Positions 16,160 through 22,909 of a DNA stretch of 42,424 nucleotides are shown here, in pieces. Position 1 is the stretch's first letter, and each line of letters starts with the position of its first letter. Position numbers and translations under genes: made by a program. This stretch comes from Synergistales bacterium (GTDB taxonomy: Bacteria > Synergistota > Synergistia > Synergistales > Synergistaceae): assembly GCA_026002695.1 (NCBI GenBank), contig BOCB01000007.1, forward strand, positions 1-42,424, read 5' to 3'. The notes beneath the pieces are model-generated. The model made no database searches. It was given only the letters and a program-made list of their open reading frames with translations, and was not told the origin of the DNA.

Positions 16160-17442
16160 ACCATAATACGAGAGAAATCGACGTAGCGGTTATCGGCGGA
16201 GGGCCGGCCGGCGTCGCGGCGGCCATAGCGGCGAGAGAGAACGGCGCGGAGAATGTCGCGGTCTTCGAGCGCGACCGGGAGGCGGGCGGAATACTCCGGC
16301 AGTGCATCCACCCCGGCTTTGGCTTGCACACGTTCGGCGAGGAGCTCACAGGGCCGGAGTACATGGAGCGCTTCATAAAGCGCGCCCATGAGGCGGGAGT
16401 GGAGTTCTCGCTGAACACGATGGTCTTTCAGATGGACGAGCCCCTCGCTGAAAACGGCGGGAAAACGGCGAGTTTCTGGACGATGAACCCCGACAGGGGC
16501 GTAGAGCGCGTGAAGGCAAAAGCGCTTGTCCTGGCGATGGGCTGCCGCGAGCGTCCGGCAGGGGCGCTCGGCATAGCCGGCGATCGTCCGGCGGGCGTGT
16601 ACACCGCCGGAACCGCGCAGCGCTTCGTCAACATGGAGGGCTTTATGCCGGGCACGAAGGCCGTCATCATGGGCACGGGCGATATTGGTCTCATCATGGC
16701 GCGCCGCATGATGTTAGAGGGCGCGGAGGTCGTGGCCGTATTCGAGATAATGCCGTGGGTTTCAGGGCTGAGGCGCAATATAGCGCAGTGCTTGGACGAT
16801 TTCGGCATACCTTACTATCTGCGCCACAGCGTATGCGAACTTCATGGCCGCGAGAGGCTTGAGGGCGTCTCCGTGGTCGAGATGGACGAAAACAGGCGGC
16901 CTATCGAGGGAAGCAGGAAATTTATCGGCTGCGACACACTGCTTCTGGCTGTCGGCCTGATACCGGAAAACGAGCTGTCGAAGATGGCCGGAGTGAAACT
17001 CGACGCAATGACGAACGGTCCCGAGGTGAACGAGTTCCTCCAGACGAGCGCCGAGTGCGTATTCGCCGCCGGAAACGTCGTCGTGGTGTATGACCTCGTA
17101 GATTTCGTTAGCGAGGAGGGAGCTAAGGCCGGAAAGAGCGCGGCGCTCTACGCGCTCGGCAAACTTTCGGACGGCGGGCGCGAATTCAGGATAGAGACAG
17201 ATTCCCGCATAAGGATAATCTCCCCCCAAAAACTAACGGGAGGACAGGACGTTACTTTATATCTGCGCGTGGGCGAGCCTGTCGAGGGCAAGTGCGAACT
17301 CTACGCCGAACATGGGCTGTTCTCGAAGACCCTTCGTTACGCCAGGCCGGGCGAGATGAACGAGATAACCCTCAGCGCCGAAAAGCTGCAAAGACTTCCC
17401 GCGGACATAAAGAGCATAAAAATCGGATTGGAGGTGTCTTGA
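16156..17442 (+). CDS. FAD/NAD-dependent oxidoreductase, partner of the GlpA-like protein
   Basis: The start at 16156 gives a 4-nt overlap with the previous stop and 428 residues beginning MNHNTREIDVAVIGGGPAG. Further open sequence upstream lies inside the glpA-like gene and is not used. Two nucleotide-binding folds are visible: VAVIGGGPAGVAAAIAA near residue 8 for FAD and AVIMGTGDIGLIMARRM near residue 170 for the second dinucleotide. Pyridine nucleotide-disulfide oxidoreductase-type motifs follow, including AVGLIPENEL and VFAAGNVVVVYDLVD. Genes of this kind sit between glpA-like and DUF1667 genes in many anaerobes. It probably transfers electrons between the dehydrogenase and NAD(P) or a quinone (inference). 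Confidence 0.85.
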   Translation: MNHNTREIDVAVIGGGPAGVAAAIAARENGAENVAVFERDREAGGILRQCIHPGFGLHTFGEELTGPEYMERFIKRAHEAGVEFSLNTMVFQMDEPLAENGGKTASFWTMNPDRGVERVKAKALVLAMGCRERPAGALGIAGDRPAGVYTAGTAQRFVNMEGFMPGTKAVIMGTGDIGLIMARRMMLEGAEVVAVFEIMPWVSGLRRNIAQCLDDFGIPYYLRHSVCELHGRERLEGVSVVEMDENRRPIEGSRKFIGCDTLLLAVGLIPENELSKMAGVKLDAMTNGPEVNEFLQTSAECVFAAGNVVVVYDLVDFVSEEGAKAGKSAALYALGKLSDGGREFRIETDSRIRIISPQKLTGGQDVTLYLRVGEPVEGKCELYAEHGLFSKTLRYARPGEMNEITLSAEKLQRLPADIKSIKIGLEVS

Positions 17443-17443
17443 T

Positions 17444-17821
17444 ATGGCTGACGCAATAAACACAGAGACCAAAAAATTTCTCTGCGTCTCGTGTCCGGTG
17501 GGCTGCGCGCTTACCGTCTCCGTTCAGGGGACGAAGGTAATCAAAGCCGAGGGTAATACCTGCAAGCTCGGACTCAAGTACGCCGAGAACGAGGCAGCCA
17601 ATCCGCTCAGGACGTTCACGTCCACCGTGCGTGTGGACGGCGCGTCCTTGCCGGTATGCCCGGTTAGGAGCCGGACGCCCCTGCCGCTCGCGAAAATGTT
17701 TGACGTTACGAGGGAGGTCGCAAAACTTCATGCCGTTGCTCCCGTAAAGATGGGGCAGGTGCTGATAAATGACGTCTGCGGCACGGGGACGGACATAGTG
17801 GCAAGCCGTTCGCTCGGTTAA
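17444..17821 (+). CDS. DUF1667 cysteine-rich protein
   Basis: The 125-residue protein starts one nt after the upstream stop, with GGAGGT 8 nt before the ATG. It has four N-terminal cysteines (CVSCPVGC, then C in GNTCKLG) spaced as in a metal or iron-sulfur site, a fifth in LPVCPVRS and a sixth in NDVCGTGTDIVASR. This is the pattern of DUF1667 proteins that accompany GlpA/oxidoreductase pairs. It is likely the small iron-sulfur component of the complex (inference); its biochemical role is not established to my knowledge. It is the last gene before the terminator. Confidence 0.85.
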   Translation: MADAINTETKKFLCVSCPVGCALTVSVQGTKVIKAEGNTCKLGLKYAENEAANPLRTFTSTVRVDGASLPVCPVRSRTPLPLAKMFDVTREVAKLHAVAPVKMGQVLINDVCGTGTDIVASRSLG

Positions 17822-17864
17822 GCCGGCAGGACAGTGTAATTTTTTAAGGGAAAGCCGATTTATT

Positions 17865-17905
17865 ATAACGGGCGGGGGCCTTCTATCCCTCGCCCGTTAT
17901 TTTAT
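17865..17905 (+). terminator. Terminator of the glycerol operon
   Basis: ATAACGGGCG (17865-17874) pairs with CGCCCGTTAT (17891-17900), followed by TTTATT. The sequence just before it (GCCGATTTATTATAA) resembles the left tip of the MITE-like repeat, but the match is too short to call a copy. Confidence 0.75.
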
Positions 17906-17980
17906 TAAGCCGCTCCTTTCGATAACTTGATTGTGCTGTGGCTCCGCTTGCCTTTGGTTTCTTTAGGTTTGTTTTTATTA

Positions 17981-17989
17981 TGATATAAT
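17981..17989 (+). promoter_or_regulatory. Extended -10 of the second hybrid kinase gene
   Basis: TGATATAAT (TGn plus perfect TATAAT) lies about 35 nt upstream of the probable GTG start. No good -35 is visible. Confidence 0.45.
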
Positions 17990-18022
17990 GACTGTAAGTT
18001 TTATACGAAAAGGGTGGTTGAT

Positions 18023-20353
18023 GTGTCTATCCGTGCGCGCCTTATACTGGCGTTTTCACTATGCCTTATTTTGGCGTGCGGCAGTATTTCTTTTATTGTC
18101 TTCATCTTGACAAGGCAATCGTCACGGGAAAATTTTTACGCTCTCGCAGTCAGCCAGCTGGAGCGAGTCGAAGAACATATAAAGACGTTTATCGAGCCCG
18201 GTACCATGAGCGTGAAATACCTGGCCGATATGAAACTTGTCAGGAACTCGCGCGGGAAGCTGACCAGTTATTTAGATACCACTGAAACCACGACCCTGTG
18301 GTACGCAAAGCACCCTCCATACGAACGGCTGATTTACGATGAATTTATCCGCATACATAACTCCAACAGAAATTACGGTCTGGTCTTCATGGCAAACGAA
18401 GATGGTCAGTACGCCCAAGCTCCGGAAGGACATATCAAAATGGCCGGATATGATCCGCGGCTTCGTTCCTGGTACAAAGAGGTAATGGCGAACAGCCGTG
18501 AAGTAACGGTCACATCCCCTTACCTTACCACGGGCGGCGGCGTTGTGTGCAGCATCATGGTAAAAACCCATGATCTTCAAGGCAGGCCGCTCGGTATGCT
18601 TGGAGTGGATTACAGCCTGGAGGGCCTCACCCAGGATCTGGACAGCAGAAGCATTCTGCAAACGGGCTATCTTGTAATCTTTGACGCGAACGGGCGAATA
18701 ATAACGGACGGTCATCATCCTGAATACGCGTCCATGGATCCGGAGGAATATCCGGATTGGCGCAAGGAAATGGCCGCCGCCTCGGAGGATGCGCTCAGCG
18801 GCACCGGAGCGCGCGGAGTCAACGAGTACGTTGTGTTACGCACTATGAAGGATACCGGCTGGAGGCTTGCCGTAATTTTTGACGAGACCGAAATTCTCCG
18901 CGGATCCTATAAGATGATGCGAATGATCCTGCCGGCCTCCGTTGTTGTATTGCTGATAGCGCTTGTGGCATCCCTTTTTCTCGCGAAAAGCATCGTTCGC
19001 CCCATTGAGGAATTGATTGACGCTTCCGCCATCATTTCGGGCGGCGAATACGAACGCTCGGAGGAAGTGCGGAAAAAACTGAATGATAAGTTAAGCGTGA
19101 CCGGGCAGGGAGAGAGCAGGAAACTTGCCGAATCCCTGAGCTTGACGCTGAACACGCTGCAAGAACGGGTAGAGGAGGCAAAGCAGGGGGCTCGCGCGAA
19201 AAGCGACTTCCTCTCCAATATGAGCCACGAAATACGCACGCCGCTGAACGCCGTCATCGGGATGACCCAAATAGCGAAGGACAAGACGGACGCCGAGGGC
19301 AAGAACTATTGCTTAGATAAGATCGACAACGCTTCCAAGCACTTGCTTGGCTTGATCAATGACATTTTGGATATGTCAAAGATAGAGGCGCGGAAGCTGG
19401 AGCTCTCCGAGATAGCCTTTGATTTTGAAAAAATGCTCCGGGGCGTGGAAGATATAAGCATGTTCAAAATAAAAGAAAAGAATCAGCGCTTCACAGTTCA
19501 CATTGACGAGAACATCCCCCGAGTATTAATCGGCGATGATCAGCGCTTGGCGCAGGTAATCACCAATTTGCTCTCCAACGCAGTCAAATTTACGCCGGAT
19601 GGCGGATACATAAGCGTAAACGCGCGCCTCTTGCGGGAAGTGTACGGTTTGGCAACTATACAAATAGAAGTGACGGACACGGGAATCGGACTCACCGAGG
19701 AGCAGCGGACTCGTCTGTTCCGCTCTTTCTCACAGGCGGAGAGCAGTACCTCAAGGAAATTCGGAGGCACGGGTTTGGGGCTTGCCATCTCCAAAAGCAT
19801 CGTGGAACTGATGAGCGGCGATATATGGGTGGAGTCAGAGCCCGGCAAGGGGAGCGTTTTTATTTTCACGATCCAAATGAAAATAGGCGTGGAATCAGCC
19901 TTGGCCGACGACTTGCCTGAGCGGTCCGAACCTGAGGAGCCGGAGATCGGCAGCCTGAAAGGATATCGTATGCTGTTTGCCGAGGACATCGAGATCAATC
20001 GCGAAATCCTTATTACACTGCTGGAACCGACCGGGATTGAGGTCGATTGCGCGGAAAACGGCGCCGCGGCTGTTGAAATGTACAGCGCCGCCGCAGATAA
20101 CTACGACATTATTTTTATGGATGTTCAGATGCCGGAGATGGATGGGTACGAGGCAACGCGCCGCATTCGGGAATCGGGCGCGCCGAACGCCGGGACCATT
20201 CCCATTGTAGCCATGACGGCAAACGTTTTCAGAGAAGACATTGAAAAGTGCCTTGAGGTCGGCATGAATGACCACATAGCCAAACCGCTCGATATCAACA
20301 AGGCGCTGCAAAAGCTGCGCGAATATCTGATAATGAATACCCCGGCATTATAA
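18023..20353 (+). CDS. Hybrid sensor histidine kinase: Cache, HAMP, HisKA, HATPase, REC
   Basis: The frame is open from GTG at 18014, but the AAAAGGG ribosome site abuts that codon and is 8 nt from the in-frame GTG at 18023, which is chosen (776 residues). A membrane helix at about 6-29 is followed by a large extracytoplasmic double-Cache-type sensor (about 32-295) with the signature YDPRLRSWYKEV. A second membrane helix at about 299-322 leads to HAMP. The HisKA acceptor is H402 in NMSHEIRTP; ATPase boxes are DTGIGL and GGTGLGL. The receiver domain carries D700 in FMDVQMPEMDGYEATR. Cache domains of this type often bind amino or carboxylic acids, but the ligand is unknown. There is no HPt domain or response regulator nearby. 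Confidence 0.9.
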   Translation: MSIRARLILAFSLCLILACGSISFIVFILTRQSSRENFYALAVSQLERVEEHIKTFIEPGTMSVKYLADMKLVRNSRGKLTSYLDTTETTTLWYAKHPPYERLIYDEFIRIHNSNRNYGLVFMANEDGQYAQAPEGHIKMAGYDPRLRSWYKEVMANSREVTVTSPYLTTGGGVVCSIMVKTHDLQGRPLGMLGVDYSLEGLTQDLDSRSILQTGYLVIFDANGRIITDGHHPEYASMDPEEYPDWRKEMAAASEDALSGTGARGVNEYVVLRTMKDTGWRLAVIFDETEILRGSYKMMRMILPASVVVLLIALVASLFLAKSIVRPIEELIDASAIISGGEYERSEEVRKKLNDKLSVTGQGESRKLAESLSLTLNTLQERVEEAKQGARAKSDFLSNMSHEIRTPLNAVIGMTQIAKDKTDAEGKNYCLDKIDNASKHLLGLINDILDMSKIEARKLELSEIAFDFEKMLRGVEDISMFKIKEKNQRFTVHIDENIPRVLIGDDQRLAQVITNLLSNAVKFTPDGGYISVNARLLREVYGLATIQIEVTDTGIGLTEEQRTRLFRSFSQAESSTSRKFGGTGLGLAISKSIVELMSGDIWVESEPGKGSVFIFTIQMKIGVESALADDLPERSEPEEPEIGSLKGYRMLFAEDIEINREILITLLEPTGIEVDCAENGAAAVEMYSAAADNYDIIFMDVQMPEMDGYEATRRIRESGAPNAGTIPIVAMTANVFREDIEKCLEVGMNDHIAKPLDINKALQKLREYLIMNTPAL

Positions 20354-20401
20354 ACCGCAAGACGCGACCCCCGCCGCGATACTCCCCGTTCATTGCGAAT
20401 G

Positions 20402-20410
20402 TGATATAGT
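20402..20410 (+). promoter_or_regulatory. Extended -10 upstream of the ECF sigma cassette
   Basis: TGATATAGT lies about 120 nt upstream of the sigma factor start. No clear -35 is present. An autoregulated ECF-type promoter could also lie in 20411-20520, but I cannot identify one. Confidence 0.35.
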
Positions 20411-20529
20411 ATTCATAGTGTCCTCGGCGGACGCTGGTTTTTCTGAGGTATAACGATTACGTGTAAGTATTTTACCGGCTGCGGCATTATGTTATATATA
20501 CACCTCGTTACGAAGAGGGGGCGCGCTAA

Positions 20530-21075
20530 GTGAGTGAAGACGATTTGATGATTCGGATAGCGGAGGGCGATGAAGCTTCCTTTAACGAGTTATACGGGAT
20601 GTGGAGCAGGCGTGTAATGGCTTATGCTTTCCGTACGATAGGGGATTTCTACGAGGCACAGGACATCGCGCAGGAAACGTTTATCCAATTGTATAAATCC
20701 GCGCCAACCTACAGGGGCGAGGGAAAGTTTGGGGCGTTTCTATTCAGGATTGCGGGCAATGCCGTGAGAGGCCGTTTCAGGAAGAACAGACCGCCCGACT
20801 CGTTGGACGAGATTTTGGACGACGAAATTATGGGCTGCCCTATGAGCCTTCAATACTCACCGGAGGATTCAGTAATAAACGGCATAGATATAGAGAGGCT
20901 GCTCAACGAACTGCCGGCGCGGCAGAAAGAAGCGCTCATATTGGTGGCAAGCGGCGTTTCATACGCTGAGGGCGGCCGGATGCTTGGGATATCGGACGAC
21001 GCTTTTGCTCAGCTTGTGTTGAGGGGCAGGCGCTCATTGAAGATGAAGCTTGAAAGAGATGACACGTATGAATGA
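20530..21075 (+). CDS. ECF-type RNA polymerase sigma factor
   Basis: The 181-residue protein uses a GTG start with GAGGGGG 8 nt upstream. Residues about 12-85 carry sigma region 2 (FNELYGMWSRRVMAY, DFYEAQDIAQETFIQLYK, LFRIAGNAVRGRFRK). Residues about 118-175 carry region 4 (LLNELPARQKEALILVASGVSYAEGGRMLGIS with its helix-turn-helix). There is no region 3, as in ECF sigma factors. It overlaps the next gene, a zinc-finger membrane protein that is its likely anti-sigma factor. Its regulon is unknown but may include the third gene of the cassette. Confidence 0.92.
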   Translation: MSEDDLMIRIAEGDEASFNELYGMWSRRVMAYAFRTIGDFYEAQDIAQETFIQLYKSAPTYRGEGKFGAFLFRIAGNAVRGRFRKNRPPDSLDEILDDEIMGCPMSLQYSPEDSVINGIDIERLLNELPARQKEALILVASGVSYAEGGRMLGISDDAFAQLVLRGRRSLKMKLERDDTYE

Positions 21076-21769
21076 TGAAAAGTCGGACTGCAAAGGGATA
21101 AACCTTACATGTTTCGAGTGCGAGCCTATGATAAGCCGCGCTTGCGACGGTGTCTGCTCTCCGGAGGAGCTAAGCGCTCTTAAAAAACACCTCGCCGGCT
21201 GCCCGAGCTGCCGCAGGGCTTTCTCCGATTACATGGAGATAAACCGCTTAATGAAAGCGCACATAGCAGCTTCTTGCTGCCCCCCTCCCCCCGACGTCAG
21301 CCATTGGGGGCGCGTCAGAAAGACGCGGCGATTCGTCAGAGCGTGCGGTAAATACGCCGCGTTGGCGGCGTGTATTGTAATTTTCATAGCCGGTTATCTC
21401 ACAGGCGATTATCGGGCGGCAAACACTGCAGCCGGAAACAGAGTGTCCTCGGACTTCGTCCTGACACCCTCTATGTGGGTCTCAGAGCGCGGAGAAGCCG
21501 TAAAGGGAGAACTCACGTCGGAGCTGTCATTCCTTGCTAATATCGACCAATACAAGGCCGCCGTAGGCGCGGAGCTCCGTAAGGAAAAGACTGACTGGTT
21601 CAAAGTGCGCGGACTCGTCGAGGCAATGGGTGAACTGCGCACCGATTTGGAACTCCTTACCATTCACATGGCGTATCTCGATATATGCGCGGGGCGTTCC
21701 CCGAACGAGGTAGCTGACCAGTGGGGACGCATTGGGGAGAGATATTCGGAGGCTTCGTTACAGAGATGA
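21068..21769 (+). CDS. Zinc-finger anti-sigma factor, single-pass membrane protein
   Basis: Several starts are possible (TTG 21050, ATG 21059, ATG 21068). The ATG at 21068 best fits spacing from the weak AAGAGA site and overlaps the sigma stop by 8 nt. The 233-residue protein has an N-terminal zinc-binding segment with HLAGCPSCRRAF (HxxxCxxC, the ZAS-type anti-sigma motif) plus further cysteines. One membrane helix lies at about 95-115 (YAALAACIVIFIAGYL). The extracytoplasmic tail of about 115 residues is of unknown fold. It should hold the sigma factor at the membrane until a signal releases it (family knowledge plus context). Confidence 0.85.
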   Translation: MNDEKSDCKGINLTCFECEPMISRACDGVCSPEELSALKKHLAGCPSCRRAFSDYMEINRLMKAHIAASCCPPPPDVSHWGRVRKTRRFVRACGKYAALAACIVIFIAGYLTGDYRAANTAAGNRVSSDFVLTPSMWVSERGEAVKGELTSELSFLANIDQYKAAVGAELRKEKTDWFKVRGLVEAMGELRTDLELLTIHMAYLDICAGRSPNEVADQWGRIGERYSEASLQR

Positions 21770-22833
21770 GAATTTTCAGATTTGGAGCAGCGGCGTTATT
21801 GTTGATGTTAGCGTTACTTGCGGCATCCGCCTCGGTTGCGGAGGCGGCGGTACCTAACGGCGTAGAGGCAGTCATTGAGCAAAGCATGAGACGCGCGCTC
21901 GCGAGTGAGGGTTTGGACGCGAAAAGCGCCTCGGGTATAGCTAAACGTTATACCTTCATAGGCACAGTCATCATAATCAAGAACATCGACGCTTTGGACG
22001 AGGAAGGGCTGCTGGCACGCGCGGAGCAAACCGGCGATGTCCTCGGCAGGGCCTTGGGAGTAGTGTACAAAGTTTACGGCTCGCGTAACTTAGACGAGAC
22101 CGCGAGCGCGATAATGCATACCGCGAGGGCCGGCATATCACCTTACGCGGCGGAGCGCGCAATCTCCGCTCTTGCGCTGAACGGATACCCCTTTGAATCA
22201 TCTCTGTCTGCGGTAAACGAAACTGTTGAGTTCGCGCGCTTTGACATATCTCCTCAAGCGACGGCGGGGCTGTTCAATATAGTCAGTAAGATGGCAGCCG
22301 CAAAGGAACCTGTCCAGAACATGAGATCCGCGATGCTCGCGTCTGTAAAAGCCGAGCGCGCAAAACAGGAGGCGCTGCTGGCGCAGCGCGTGTACAAGGA
22401 GAGAATGGCAAACAGCAAGGGCGGCGGTAACGGCGGCTCCTCAAATAAAAACGGACGCTCATCGGCATCAGCGGCAAGCAACAATGGCGGTTCGTCGAGC
22501 GGTTCCGCTTCTTCGGCAGGCGGCGCTTCAGGTTCAGGAAGCGGTTCAGGAACAGCCGGGGGGGCTGCCGGAAATTCCGGCGGCAGTTCCGGCGGTGACG
22601 GAGGAAACTCCGGTTCCGGCGGAGGCAATTCAGGAAGCGGCGGTAACGGAGGAAACTCCGACGGCGGTAATTCCGGAGGCAATGGCGGGAACTCAGGAAG
22701 CAATGGAGGAAATTCGGGCAGCAGCGGCAATTCCGGAAACGGCGGCGATGGCGGAAACGCGGGAGGCAATTCAGGCGGTGGTGGGGGCAATTCAGGAGGA
22801 AATAACGGCGGAGATTCCGGCGCCGGAAAATAA
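21766..22833 (+). CDS. Secreted protein with long Gly/Ser/Asn-rich tail, unknown function
   Basis: I do not recognise this 355-residue protein. The ATG at 21766 overlaps the anti-sigma stop (ATGA) and is followed by a signal peptide (MRIFRFGAAALLLMLALLAA, cleavage likely after AEA near residue 28). Residues about 30-215 look mostly helical and contain no motif I can name. Residues 218-355 are almost only Gly, Ser, Asn, Ala and Asp in GGN/GNSG units, encoded by a degenerate GC-rich minisatellite (22420-22830). Such tails are usually flexible, surface-exposed or cell-wall/matrix interacting. Translational overlap with sigma and anti-sigma genes suggests it is the sensor partner or main target of that regulatory pair (inference). 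Confidence 0.75.
   Translation: MRIFRFGAAALLLMLALLAASASVAEAAVPNGVEAVIEQSMRRALASEGLDAKSASGIAKRYTFIGTVIIIKNIDALDEEGLLARAEQTGDVLGRALGVVYKVYGSRNLDETASAIMHTARAGISPYAAERAISALALNGYPFESSLSAVNETVEFARFDISPQATAGLFNIVSKMAAAKEPVQNMRSAMLASVKAERAKQEALLAQRVYKERMANSKGGGNGGSSNKNGRSSASAASNNGGSSSGSASSAGGASGSGSGSGTAGGAAGNSGGSSGGDGGNSGSGGGNSGSGGNGGNSDGGNSGGNGGNSGSNGGNSGSSGNSGNGGDGGNAGGNSGGGGGNSGGNNGGDSGAGK
22420..22830 (+). repeat. Coding minisatellite for the GGN/GNSG tail
   Basis: Degenerate repeats of GGAGGCAATTCAGG-like units encode the Gly/Ser/Asn tail. The repeats are imperfect at the DNA level but could still change length by recombination. Confidence 0.7.
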
Positions 22834-22846
22834 ATAAACATAAAAT

Positions 22847-22894
22847 TTGACGCAGCGCCCTCCTGTAATATAATAACTACGGTTACTATATTAT
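22847..22894 (+). promoter_or_regulatory. Promoter with overlapping palindrome upstream of the HPr-EI gene
   Basis: TTGACG (22847-22852), 16 bp and TATAAT (22869-22874) form a good sigma70 promoter. An imperfect palindrome covers the -10 and start region: GTAATATAATAAC (22865-22877) and GTTACTATATTAT (22882-22894), 11 of 13 positions complementary, loop TACG. Its position fits a repressor operator, or an mRNA 5' hairpin. Confidence 0.6.
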
Positions 22895-22909
22895 GAGGGG
22901 GCGTTTCTC

